From Takakia lepidozioides (Eukaryota; Streptophyta; Takakiopsida; Takakiales; Takakiaceae): a DNA stretch of 64,000 bases. The translations under genes were made by a program, and so were the position numbers. Numbering within the stretch: position 1 is the stretch's first letter; every line of letters begins with the position of its first letter. Under the pieces are notes generated by a model. It was not told where the DNA came from. It did no database searches and worked only from the letters and a program-made list of their open reading frames with translations. The stretch is taken from assembly GCA_030704615.1 (NCBI GenBank), contig CM060733.1, forward strand, positions 66,402,001 through 66,466,000, read 5' to 3'. Positions 45,771 to 56,240 of the stretch are shown one piece after another.

Positions 45771-47567
45771 ATGGGGTCGGGCAAGCCAAAGCCAAAGCGG
45801 AACGGCCCAAAAGATGATGATTCTGGTGAGCCCGATGGGGGCGACGTGTCACCGAGGCGGCCGTTTGAGGAAGCGATGCATGTTTCCAAAAACGAGGCCG
45901 CTCAAGAGCAGGAGGAATGTGAGGAGTCGGAGCCTGAGGAATCCCTGAGAGCTCCGACCGACCAACAGATGCCTCCCATGCCGGCAGCCTTTTGGGAAGG
46001 GTTGTTGGCGCAATTTGGCAGGACGTTGAAAGACGTGTTGAAGGCGGCTAATGCCACTTCCACTAAGGCAAAGTTTAAGGTGAAGCCTAAGGAACCCGAC
46101 ACCTTCGAGGGCGTCCGAAATCGGAAGGCACTCAACACCTGGCTCTTGGAGCTAGAGCAGTACTTCCGGGCGGCCAAGTTGAGTGACGAGGATCGGGTGG
46201 AAGTGGCTCCCACCTATTTGAGGGGCTATGCTCAACAATGGTGGCAGAAACGCCTTCACAACCGAGGTCCAAGCCTGGAAACCTTGAACTGGAGTGGGTT
46301 CAAGGAATTGATGAAGAGGCAGTTTGTGCCCCTCAACGCGTCCTGGCTCGCCCGGGACAAGATGAGGAATTTGAAGCAAACAGATGACATTCAGGGATAT
46401 GTCCAGGCTTTCAATGTGCTGTTGCTCGAAGTCGCGGACATGGCAGAACCAAAAATGGTCTTCAACTTTGTGGCGGGACTGACCCCATGGGCCAGGCGGA
46501 AGTTGGAGGAGAAGCCACCTAAGACTTTGAACGAGGCAATTGAGAGGGCTGAATGTTTCTCGGATGTCCCTAAGGGTGAAAGAGAAGGCCGTACGGAGCT
46601 GAACCACAAGAAGACCCGGCTGGAAGGTGACTCATTCCGACCGGAAAAGAAGTGGTATAGGCCATGCGGCGACAATGGCACGTGGAAATCGAAGGGAGGG
46701 CCTTCACAAGTCAAGGCGGCACCCGGTGCTTCGAAAAGAAAAGCGGGTGGAGCGGCCTATGGCGGACAGAAGGCGACCTTTGATGGAGTGTGTTTCAATT
46801 GCGGGGAGCCCGGGCACATGGCCAAGAAGTGCACGAAGCCCCGGCAATTGAACATGACTCGGGCGACCACAGAGCTGTCGGAAGATACCATCAGTCGCTT
46901 GGTGGAAGCGGTGGTCGCCAGGACTTGCAAGGTAGGCAAATTTTCTTGTGAGTTGTATCAGGAAACTGGCACCTTACGTAAAGGGAGTTAGTTATTGTTC
47001 GTGGATGGGATAATATCCGGAACTAACGTGTCGTTGTTGGTGGACACAGGAGCGTTGCACTCCTTCATGACACCGGCAACGGCACAAAAGCTGGGACTCC
47101 CGACAAGTGACGTGGGGGCCTCTATTGAGGTGCATTCTGCCAAAGGAGAACCGCAATTGGCGACAAGGTTGGCGTTTGATGTTCCTCTTCAACTGGGGAG
47201 TTGGGAGGGACGTGAAAACTTCACCATCTGCGAGATCGATGGGGTGGATCTCATTTTGGGGATGACCTTTTTGAGCAAATCCGGAGCAGTCATAGATGGC
47301 CGCAAGAGAGTAGTCACGCTGCCATGTGGGAATGGTGGCGAGATCTTACGAGTGTCGGAAACGCCCAAACCCGTAGGAGGGCGAATAAACCTTCTGTCAG
47401 CAAGGGAGTGGGCCGTGGAGGAGGCACACGAGCCCTTGTTTTTGCTCTTCATTAGAGAAGTGAAGGGAGAAGGCGATGGGGAGCCGAGCCCAGATTGGAT
47501 CAAGGGGATTTTGGAGAAATACCAGGATGTGATGCCGGAGGATTTACCAAACGGCTTGCCACCGTGA
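45771..47567 (+). pseudogene. G2 gag, zinc knuckle and protease
   Basis: The start at ATG 45771 (MGSGKPKPKRNGPK) is the first ATG after the primer site. An acidic N-terminus is followed by the capsid-type region (FEGVRNRKALNTWLLELEQY, YAQQWWQKRL), the knuckle CFNCGEPGHMAKKC and the protease VDTGALHSF. TAG at 46989-46991 interrupts before the protease (CAG in G1 and G3), and TGA 47565-47567 separates it from RT, as in G1. Confidence 0.88.
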
Positions 47568-47573
47568 AGAGGA

Positions 47574-49246
47574 GTTGACCACAAGATTGAGGTGATACCG
47601 GGATCGGAACCGCCTGCCAATGCGCCCTACCGGTTGAGCCACAGAGAGTTGGTCGAGCTGAAGACTTAGCTCAAAGATCTAATGTCAAAGGGGTACATCC
47701 GGCCGAGTAAGTCACCTTACGGAGCCCTAGTGCTATTCGCAGACAAGAAGGATGGGACGCTGTGGATGTGTGTCGATTACAGGGCTTTGAATAAGGTGAC
47801 TATCAAAAACCGGTACCCTTTGCCAAGGATCGACGACCTTTTCGATCGGTTGGCAGGAGCGAAGTATTTCAGCCGGATCGATCTGCGCTCCGGCTATCAT
47901 CAAATTCGAGTGGCAAAAGGAGATGAGGAGAAGACCGCGTGTAGAACAAGGTATGGTTCATATGAGTTCTTGGTGATGCCTTTTGGACTCACCAACGCTC
48001 CCGCGACCTTTAGCACGCTGATGAACAGCCTTTTCCAGGAGTGGTTGGATGACTTTGTGATCGTGTACATCGACGACATCTTGGTGTATTCAAAAACAAA
48101 GGAGGAGCACCTGGAGCACCTCAAAAGGGTGTTCCAGAAATTGCGGGAAGGGAAGCTGTATGCCAAAGCTTCAAAGTGCGAATTCGGGGTCACAAAAGTG
48201 GAGTTCCTGGGGCATGTGATTACACAGGATGGGATCAGAATGGATGACAGGAAGGTGAGGGCAATCTTGGACTGGGAGCCTCCGACTTCGGTCCCGGGAG
48301 TGCGATCTTTTTTAGGACTCGCCTCCTATTACCGGAAGTATGTGAGAAATTTCGCCAAGATCGCGGGGCCGCTGTCAGACCTTCTGTGTAAATCCAAAGT
48401 CTGGGCATGGAACACCTTTTGTGGCCAAGCTTTTGCTGAATTGAAGCAGTGGATGGCGAAAGCTCCAGTCTTGAAAATCCCGGAGTTCGATCGTCCGTTC
48501 GAGATTCATACAGATGCGTCGGACTTCGCGATTGGGGGTGTATTGATGCAAGATGGACGTCCAGTGGCTTACGAAAGCAATGCATGTGGGAATCGCAGGT
48601 AATGATGAATGCGAAGGAGCAAGTCGTAATGCATACAAATTCGTTCGGCTTGTACGTCAAATGGGATGGAACACAGACATTGGAAGACTACGTGACACGT
48701 TTCAGATGTGCGTACAAGGACAACGTCTTCGCCAGGGAGCTACAGACAACAAGAAGGAGCATGGAGTTTACACATCAAGAGGGAGCGGGAAAAGCTGAAG
48801 TGGAGCGACGGTGGCCGACGCACGAGAAAGAGATGAAGGCGGTGGTGCACTGTCTTGAGCTTTGGCGCCACTATGTTGGTTCCAACCCAGTGAAGGTGTT
48901 CACGGACAATGTCACGGTGAAGTATTTTGCCACGCAGCCCAAGTTGTCCCCAAAACAACTTAGGTGGCAAGATACCTTGGCGGTGTTCGACGTAGATATC
49001 CAGTACAAACCGGGACGGGACAACGTGGTGGCCGATGCTTTAAGTAGAAAGCAGCAGCTCCTGTTGGTGTACAGGGGCGAGACGGCGCTCCAAAGGAAGA
49101 TCCGGAAGGCTTGCCGGAAGGATGAGCTAGCAAAGTCCGTGATGCACGACTTGAGGATGGGGATTAAATCGCAGTTCCACTTGCAAAATGGACTGCTCCG
49201 GTATAAGCAAAAGCATCTCTACGTGCCGAAGGGAGGGATCAGAGAT
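47574..49246 (+). pseudogene. G2 reverse transcriptase and RNase H with foreign insert
   Basis: TAG at 47667-47669 (CAG in G1). RT motifs [32 protein letters not shown] and YIDDILVYS are intact. After GRPVAYES the frame enters the captured 220-bp segment and stops at TAA 48600. RNase H then continues ([26 protein letters not shown]) up to the deletion point near 49247. Confidence 0.85.
48578..48797 (+). other. Captured DGNHR-family exon 6 fragment inside G2
   Basis: 220 bp replace a dozen bases that G1 and G3 have at this point. Translated: [20 protein letters not shown], then TLEDYVTRFRCAYKDNVFAR, then TTRRSMEFTHQEGAGKA. This parallels exon 6 of copies A/B (VTTNAQEQLD..., LRDYVTRYFLLYKTNLFFRE, RRSHEFTDQPNADKA) and copy C (LEDYVRQWKAACFGTCFFRE). 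About 20 bp of intron ahead of the CAG acceptor are included, so genomic DNA, not mRNA, was the source. Confidence 0.75.
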
Positions 49247-50271
49247 TCTTATGGAAGGGCTATCATCATGTGGAGGCATCTTGGGTGCGTGCCTCAGAAA
49301 TGGGAAACGCATCCGAGGCGGTTGCAGTTTTCGAAGGGCGACCTCAAAAGCGGAAGAAGCGTTGATGGGGACATCAACCTTGGAGCGTAGGGGAGGAAAC
49401 GCATGCTTAGCCCGGCTTAGCTAGCTTAGGAATCCGATTGCAAAAACTTGTATTGTACAAAAATTTGTTATAAAGGAAATGGGTTCCAAATGTTGTGCGT
49501 CCTATTTTGTTTGGAATGGTGATGCATGGTGTGGTTGGCTAGTGTGTAGAATGCATGCTAGCTTACAAAAGAGGGAGAGGTAAATTGGGTTAATCTTGTG
49601 TTTGCGCAGCGCCGAAATCGGGTGACTCCCATCCAAGGGGCAAGGAAACTTGCGCCTTCTTTAGGAGTTCACGTGCTAGTGCGCACCTGGCGCGTGCGCA
49701 TACTATAACTGCGCTATCGAGGGGGTTGCTTTGTAGTGCGGGCTAACGCGGAAGCTACGTGCTTCCGTTCACGTACTATAATCGTGTAGCCTCGGGACGA
49801 AGTCGTAGTGCGGCTTCGGCGTGTTCCCGTACCTCAGGCCAGCATTCCAAGGCGGACCCAATTGTAGTGATTGGGGCGCGCGGTTGGTTCAAGGTTATCT
49901 TCCTAGTCAAAGAGGGTTCAAGGTGAACCCTTGCTCAAGGTGATGCCAAAAGCGGCATCATGAGCGGTCGCAAGCAATGTTGTTGCAGTAAGGCGATTCG
50001 ATCCTCGGGGAGGATCGTTCCTTGGCCTTGAAGTAGGCCAAGAACAGTGCACTGGGAGGAGCTTGAGAGGCTCCACCCTTGGCTGGGACTTGGAGGAAGT
50101 CGGCCGAACTAGCTAGTGGAGAGTAGAGTCAAGTGTGGGGTTTGGTTCTTTGCCATGGGACGCCATGGTACGGAAACAAACTCCTTGATGTGGGACGCCA
50201 CAACTTGGATGTTCGTTTTTACAAAATGGACAAACCGATGAGGACATCGACTCCCTGTTGGTAGGGGTGTG
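49247..50271 (+). other. G2 chromodomain remnant and 3' untranslated region
   Basis: Starts in the chromodomain (ATGGAAGGGCTATCATCATG), out of frame with RT, then matches the G1 3' region. It contains a 17-19 bp insertion near 49990 (GGCGATTCGATCCTCGGG) absent from G1. Confidence 0.7.
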
Positions 50272-50920
50272 TGTCGCAGCCCTTGGCCTTGAGGGCAGGG
50301 GGTCGGGACACAAGAGGGGCTGCCCCTGTGGTGGGGGCAGTGGCAGCGAAAAGTATGAGGGCTGAAGCGCCCTTGAGTGCCCAAGGCACTCAAGGAGGCG
50401 GAGGCGCTCACTAGGTGGAGCCCCGCACACCGGGTTGCGGTGGGGGTGGCTCCACAAGGGGTGGTGGTAGCTTAGCGGGACTTAGTGGGGGTGGCATAGG
50501 ACTCACCCTGGGGAGGAGACCTCGTGGTGGGAGTCGTGGGGAGTCTTGGGACTCATCACGGTCCATAGGGGCCGTGGTGGGTGGGCCAAGACTCACCGCG
50601 ACTCATTACCGGGAGTCGAGGATGTTCGTGGTGGTTCGCCATAAAATGGCATGGTTGTTTGTGAAACCCCCGTGGACAGCTACAGAAGTATATATAGGGA
50701 GTAGTAACCCCGAGAACGGTGCAAGCCCGTTGGTGACCAAAAACTAGTGAGTAAGCGAGCGAGCCGGAAAGCGACCAAAGAGTGGGGAGCTGTTCCGGAC
50801 TGCCAACTACCAAAGGGAATTCCGCTGGTTCCAAATCGTTGGAGGGTTCTTTGGGAGATCAAAGGGGGACCGTTATGCCCCGACTTGAGGGGGGAACTCA
50901 CCGAAGTGAGGTGCGCGACA
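50272..50920 (+). repeat. G2 3' LTR with internal deletion
   Basis: 649 bp. It lacks about 77 bp present near the end of the 5' LTR (the GGTGAGCAGCC...TGACTATGA block) and starts TGTCGCAGCCC. The two LTRs therefore differ by more than point changes. Confidence 0.9.
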
Positions 50921-50925
50921 CAGAA
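50921..50925. repeat. Target-site duplication of G2, right
   Basis: CAGAA immediately after the 3' LTR. Confidence 0.9.
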
Positions 50926-51513
50926 CATGCTCCTCCACCACAACAAAACCATCATCTTCAACCGCGGCACTGAAAGGGCAAGGTTCTTCAGTATACTGAA
51001 ACTCGGCGAAGGCCACGTCATTAGGAGAAGCCATGTGGTGAACATACGATGCTGAGTACCAATACAACTGTGCGACATGGACAGGTAAAAACCTTCCGGA
51101 GGCGATTGACAAATCCCAAAAGTGTTTGCTAAGGCAAGAGGCAGTTGTACAACTGGCCCCACACATTAACCAATAACGGTCAAGGGTATTGAACCACACC
51201 GCCAAAACAGTTGGGCAGTTGCCAAATTGATGGAGAATGGAACAAAACTGTTTATTTTGTCAGTGTCACACCACCGGGAAAAGACGGCGTCGTCTTGGAT
51301 ATGACAATTCAATTTGCGTTTTGCGGCGTTCCACAACGTGAACCCGGACAGTGCATTGAGTGCCGAACCCGGGAAATATCCGACACCGGATGAACGCGGA
51401 CATGGCGTTCCTGACGTTATGTATGTTTTCGTTTTGAAGAAGGCAAAATCCGTGTATGATAGGGCGATGGCATGCCTCATGTGCGCAATATCCAAATCAC
51501 AAAACATCCACAT
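50926..51513 (-). pseudogene. MULE2 5' portion, separated by G2
   Basis: Reverse-strand frame ending ...VEDDGFVVVEEHVL at the insertion point; it resumes with ARFKLDIGC on the far side of G2 once one target copy is discounted. Upstream, WFNTLDRYWLMCGASCTTAS and, in another frame (51513-51166), LSYTDFAFFKTKTYITSG suggest more N-terminal coding with a frameshift near 51205. No known domain in this part. Confidence 0.55.
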
Positions 51514-51662
51514 TTGAAGAAAACGGCCTTATTGATGGCATTAGGGGCACCCAATAAACCGCAGGCAGTGAGATCGATCCATTTGGGGGGTTAGAAGGTA
51601 GACACGCACGTCCTTAACCACATGCATGACTGACGGCTTTAGAGGGTTCCTTACTTTCTCTA
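51514..51662. other. Short spacer
   Basis: Nothing recognised between MULE2 and gene copy C. Confidence 0.4.
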
Positions 51663-52036
51663 TTGTTGTTAGTCAAGCTGGAGAGCTGCGAGAGTGAGAG
51701 AGAAGACATAGTAAGAAGACGTAGAAGGCAGTCCCTTTACTTCACGAGTGCGAGAGAGAGGAAAAACGCGCGAGTCACAATGAGAAAGTTGCGCAATCTG
51801 CAAAATGCTGATGAGCAGGTTGCACAGGATACGTCAACCCACGAATCACAACAGATCACAGAGGCGGTCCAGCCTGAAATGGAGGGAAGAAGGGAAGGGG
51901 AGGAGATTGCCCCGGAGACCATTGTGCATGACATGGACATCGACACCACCACCGTCGGTGAGAAAGAAGCAACACCAAAGGAAGCGGTGAGGACGCATCA
52001 AGAGAGGCATCGGGAAGTGGTGTCAAGAAACCCAGG
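51663..52036 (+). CDS. DGNHR-family gene copy C, exon 1
   Basis: Frame with ESEREDIVRRRRRQSLYF, then MRKLRNLQNADEQ, then a Glu/Gln/Thr-rich tail ending REVVSRNPG at a GTAATC donor (52037). The order basic block, SLYF, MRKL..LQ aligns with RRPRRKLRKLYFGRRP...MRLQEE of copy D and with copies A/B. The ATG at 51780 is a possible start; whether translation begins upstream is unclear. Confidence 0.5.
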
Positions 52037-52114
52037 GTAATCCTTCTCCCAAACTGCATGAATCTCGCTTGACTGTCGTACCAAGTGCATAGACAGGATA
52101 CGAGAGATCCCCTG

Positions 52115-53425
52115 AAAATTGGGTGCGGCACGCACTCAGTTTTGAGGGGAGCTCTATCACTTCCATTGTAGGCCGAGATGAATAAGTAAGTCTTAGAGGC
52201 AGCAGGATTTGAAACGGAAGCGTGAGAGGGACACGGGGAAACTGAGTGCGGTGGCACACTCATTTCAACTGGATGTTGGGCGATCGCTTGGGCAATAGGG
52301 AAAGAGGAAGGTGATGTTCACAGTTTAGGTCCAAGAGACAGTGGAGTGGTCACCCTGAACTGAGTGCGCCACCGCACTCAATTTCTGAGCTCCATGGAAT
52401 CATTGAGTTGCTATTGACTGAGGTAAACGATAGATAGAAAGTACGTTTATTCCATAGTGAGATCTCTTATGAGTTCTGAGAATCACATTAAGTCTAACCT
52501 GGAAACTGAGTGCGTTGGTGCACACAGTTTAGAGGTGCGATCGACAATATTTTTGGACAGACATGAAGACCCCAATGAACTCAAAATAGAAGTAGGCAGA
52601 CAGAATGGATGGCTCCTAGAACTGAGTGCGCCACCGCACTCAGTTTCGGATCACCTTATAATGGTCAGTTTGCTTATGAGAGAGGTGAAACAAAAGTTAG
52701 AAAGTGTGTTTCATTCAAAGTGAGATCTCTTTTGAGTTTTCAGATAGACATAAACGATAACCTTGAAACTGAGTGCGGTGGCGCATTCAGTTCTGAGGTG
52801 AGGTCGACCATCTTTGTGGACAGAGGTAAAGACCCTGGTGTGCTCGCAAGAGAAAGCAGGATAGAGTGGAGGGCTCCCAGAAATGAGTGCGCCACCGCAC
52901 TCAGTTTTTTGATCACTTGTAGATGGTTGATTTGATGATGTCTGAGATGAACTACAAAGTGAAAATGATTGTGGAAATTGGAAAGCATTCTTTTTTAGTT
53001 ATGGGGCGAACATCAGAACACCCTGGAAACTGAGTGTGGTGGCGCACTCAGTTTTAACAGTGGATTCACAGATATTTGAAAACAGTATGTAAGTCGAAGT
53101 TGATTTGGAATCCGGTTTTTAACTGAATATATATTTGTACAGTTTTGAGCGTGGTGGCGCACTCAGTTTCTGCCTCTAGAATGAAGCACACAATGTGGAA
53201 GAGGAAGTGACAAAGGAGCCATTGACTGAGTAGAGATGGAGTGCCTGCAATGAACATGATTTCATAGATGTCATGGAAGATGTCCAAGAAATGAGTGCAC
53301 CACCGCACTCATTTCCGGTTGACAGGAAAGGAGGGTTATGTGTGTAGTTTTGGAGAACTGATGTTTGTATGTTCCGATCCTTTGTCAGTCTCGAAAGTGA
53401 GTGCGCCACCGCACTCAATTCTTGT
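52115..53425. repeat. Alternating hairpin array in intron 1 of copy C
   Basis: Eleven inverted repeats with arms ACTGAGTGCG and CGCACTCAGT and a 4-nt loop, at about 52130, 52250, 52370, 52515, 52630, 52777, 52895, 53037, 53160, 53302 and 53405. For most of the array the loop is alternately GTGG and CCAC, and spacing alternates between about 120 and 145 bp. Sequence between hairpins is not conserved in an obvious way. Two further, weaker hairpins lie at 55335 and 55484. Confidence 0.9.
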
Positions 53426-53525
53426 AGGTGCCAGATCAGGAAAATGTAGCTGTGGAATGATGGAAAGGCTGTAATTGCGGGAGGTGCAGGGGAGGAAAAG
53501 AAAAGGATTGCAGCCTGAGAAGTAG

Positions 53526-54097
53526 CAGCAGCAAGAGGAGGCAGTGACTGAGAAGCCTATTGAAGAAGACGATCCTTTCTACGAAGAAAGAGCGGCAAAG
53601 GTCCTCGTGTACCAGAAGGTCAATTCCGCGCAGGTGATCAAGTCTATGCAGGTACCTGGAGGCAAGATTATGATCCCTCTCTGCCGCCTAATATCAATGC
53701 CAATCGTTCAACCTGCCCTGACCGGGGATGTGTCCAAGTTGGAGCAAGATTTTAGTCACGGATACATAGAGGGGTCTCCAGTGTTTTACGTGTCCTTGTG
53801 CGATGCCAGTGGATAGGAGGTCTTGGTGGACGAGTCAATTGTGAAAAGCTGGGATCCAATATGGCGAGAAGTAAACGAGGAGTTTGAAGCCCAGATTTCG
53901 AGGAGACTGTCCACACAGGTGTTCTCCGGGAAAATGTTTCATATTTGGGATGGCAATCACCGCTTCATGGCCTGGATGAACGTCATAAACAAATATCACA
54001 GCACAGACGACGACTGGCACTACCTTGTGGCATCCATGGTGCTGGATCCGAAAGGAAACGTCACAACACTTCTGACGGCTATGCATGACATCAACAA
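53526..54097 (+). pseudogene. DGNHR-family gene copy C, exon 2 (ParB/Srx-like domain)
   Basis: The domain begins almost at once, with only a short acidic leader (EKPIEEDDPFYEERAAK), so the long charged linker of A and B is absent. Domain landmarks: MIPLCRLISMPIVQPALTGD, FSHGYIEGSPVFYVSL, GKMFHIWDGNHRFMAWM and ASMVLDPKGN. The WDGNHR motif is intact. A TAG at 53814-53816 interrupts after VSLCDASG, where A and B continue. Donor AA|GTAAGT at 54097/54098. The exact acceptor is uncertain; TAG at 53523-53525 closes the frame upstream. Confidence 0.68.
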
Positions 54098-54204
54098 GTA
54101 AGTATAATGCTCACCCTTCATGCCATCAGAATTCTCCGATTTGTTCTGTCTGTTTTGTATTTCCTGGTGAAGGAGGAAGTCATAGTGTTTGTGTGGGACT
54201 GCAG

Positions 54205-55250
54205 GGGAACCAAAAGTGCACATGTGACGACGAATTTGGTCCACACTCTATTCAGGATACAGAACGTGGGCCAAATGCCACTGGTCACCTTCAAAAACCT
54301 TATCAGTGCTGAGGCTTACAAGAAGTGCGAGACCTCCAAATCCGCCGACACATGGTACAAGCTCACCAGGGAGGCTTTCTGTGACTACATGTACGCTGTA
54401 AGTATTCCTTCCCTAGCTCTGTCTACTTGTTCATTCATAAAACCAGTTGACTAATTAGTTGTATACTGGAATGTTCAGCAAGAGATTGCGGAGGCTGGAG
54501 AGAAAGGGAAAGCAGAGTACTATGCCAAAAAAGACCCAAGGGAGCGATCCTCAAAAGGAGTGGAAGAATCTATGAACAAGGAGATGGAGGTGGCGAAGAG
54601 GCACTACATGAGCGCATTCGTGAAACAACTCAGAATAGCCAACCTTGCTTTTGGCCCAGAGTTCTTGAATCAGGTCAGGATCCACTGGAACGTGAACACC
54701 AAGCCCGAAATGATGCAGGAGAAGCTTCATCACCTGTCCACTGCCGTAGTGGAGCCAGAGGTGAAAGTGAAATGGCTTGAGATTTGGAACGCCGACCCGA
54801 CAGTGAAAGATAACAATTGCTTAAGAGTGAGAAGAACAAGGAAACAGGAGTCATAAAGCAATTCAGTGACCATGTTCTTGATATGTGGCTGCACAAAGCC
54901 ACGTACTGGGCACAGGTTTTTTCCTCTCCCCTTTCCATTTCCACTGCAAATCTGCATTGCACCGGGAAAAGTCACTTACTCTTCTTAAACATCTTTTCTC
55001 TGAATTGTAGAACTGTTCTTGCGTAGATAGAGGCTTGGGCACAGCTGGTGCTGGAGAAGCAGCTGAACAATTACAAGATAACTATGACTCCACCGACGGA
55101 TACTCTAGAAGACTACGTCCGCCAGTGGAAAGCAGCTTGCTTCGGCACTTGCTTCTTCAGGGAGTTCGCCAAAGAGGGAGGCATCTCGCGCACTAACGAC
55201 TTCGAGCAGCAGCATGGATCAGAACAGGCCATGAAGAGGGTTCTATACAG
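54205..55250 (+). pseudogene. DGNHR-family gene copy C, exons 3-6
   Basis: Exon 3 54205-54397 (GTKSAHVTTNLVHTLFRIQN), exons 4+5 fused 54479-54915, exon 6 55027-55250 (IEAWAQLVLEKQLNNY to RVLYR). Where A and B have intron 4, C reads straight through (EPEVKVKWLEIWNADP), so that intron was lost or never gained. A frameshift near 54822 moves the reading frame before KSEKNKETGVIKQFSD, which aligns with KPDKLSDPTFDMW of copy B. Splice phases are otherwise the same as in A and B. Confidence 0.65.
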
Positions 55251-55520
55251 GTTCGTCTTGACACTCTTTTTCCACCCTTCTTTCCTGTCTCGCGAAGTTT
55301 TGATTTCGTTGCAGCCTTGCTCTTTTGAATAAACAGTCCCAAAACTGTGTGCGCTGACGCACTCAGTAAAGGGGTGGGCACTTCTGTGTCTCCCAAGCTT
55401 TCATTCTACATACGAATATCCGATCCTGTACTGAACCACACTTGCCCTGGCTTGTAAGTAGGGCCTGGGTGGACAGACCAAAAATTGAGTGTGCTGGCGC
55501 ACACAGTCACTACTACGTTT
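55251..55520. other. Start of intron 6 of copy C
   Basis: Contains two diverged members of the GAGTGCG hairpin family (about 55335 and 55484). No exon 7 corresponding to 7241 was recognised downstream. Confidence 0.5.
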
Positions 55521-55529
55521 GGGAGGGAG

Positions 55530-55560
<31 letters not shown>
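55521..55560 (+). repeat. Poly-G tract
   Basis: GGGAGGGAGGGA followed by an unbroken G run of 28 nt to 55560. Strong G-quadruplex potential; length may be unreliable in the assembly. Confidence 0.92.
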
Positions 55561-56200
55561 TAGCGATGCCTCAGCGACCTCCAAACGTCGCGCCTAGTGA
55601 TGAAAATACACTACAGTGCCCGGGGCGCGCCGGGGACAAATTGCGACGTCGGGAAGTCGCCGCCATGTCGCTCCCGGAACGTCGCAGATTAGCGACCTCA
55701 GGGAATCGCTAATCCCCCGGGTCCACCTAGCCACGACCAGCGACGGCCAAAAGACGCCGCCCCTCCGGGGCGTCGCAATATGGCGACTCCCAGGAGTCGC
55801 AACAAAGGGCAGGGAGGGGGGTCCATCCCTTCCCCTGCGTCATGGGGCCGTTGCAAGGACGTCGCCCATTCCCAGAATAAGCCACGCGGTGGCGTCGCCA
55901 AAACGTCGCAACCTGGTGACGCCCGGGAATCGCCATGACGTCGCCGCCATTTGGGGGCGTTGCTAGACCCCCATGGGTAAGGAGGTTCTGTAGCGACGCC
56001 CGGGAATTGCAAGGACGTCGCAGCCCCCGGGGGCCGTTGCTAGCTCCATGGGAGGGCACGTTCGTGTGCGACTCCCTGGAGTCGCCACAACGACGCAGCC
56101 CCTTCGTGGCGTCGCTAGCTCCATGTTGGCGGGGAATCGCAACGGCGTCGCTAGTCGCACCCGGCCGTCTCGCCGGCGTCGCTGGGTGGGAGGGTAGCCA
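55561..56200. repeat. GCGAC/GTCGC inverted-repeat array
   Basis: GC-rich stretch with recurrent small palindromes such as GCGACTCCCAGGAGTCGC (55780s) and GCGACTCCCTGGAGTCGC (56070s), about 25-70 bp apart. It lies in the same gene-relative position (after exon 6) as the 95-bp arrays of A and B. Confidence 0.75.
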
Positions 56201-56240
56201 GCTGGTATTGGGGTGGGGTTTTGGGGTTTTTTTTCGTTTT

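Larger units (their letters stand above)
44991..50920 (+). mobile_element. Ty3/gypsy chromovirus G2, complete ends, internally deleted
   Basis: 5930-bp element with two LTRs and a 5-bp CAGAA duplication, inserted into the N-terminal coding region of MULE2 and therefore younger than MULE2. It has gag, protease, RT and RNase H, but the sequence jumps near 49247 from the RNase H/integrase linker directly into the chromodomain, losing integrase. A 220-bp foreign segment sits in RNase H (48578-48797). In-frame stops lie at 46989, 47565 and 47667. It would need enzymes from another copy to move. Confidence 0.93.
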
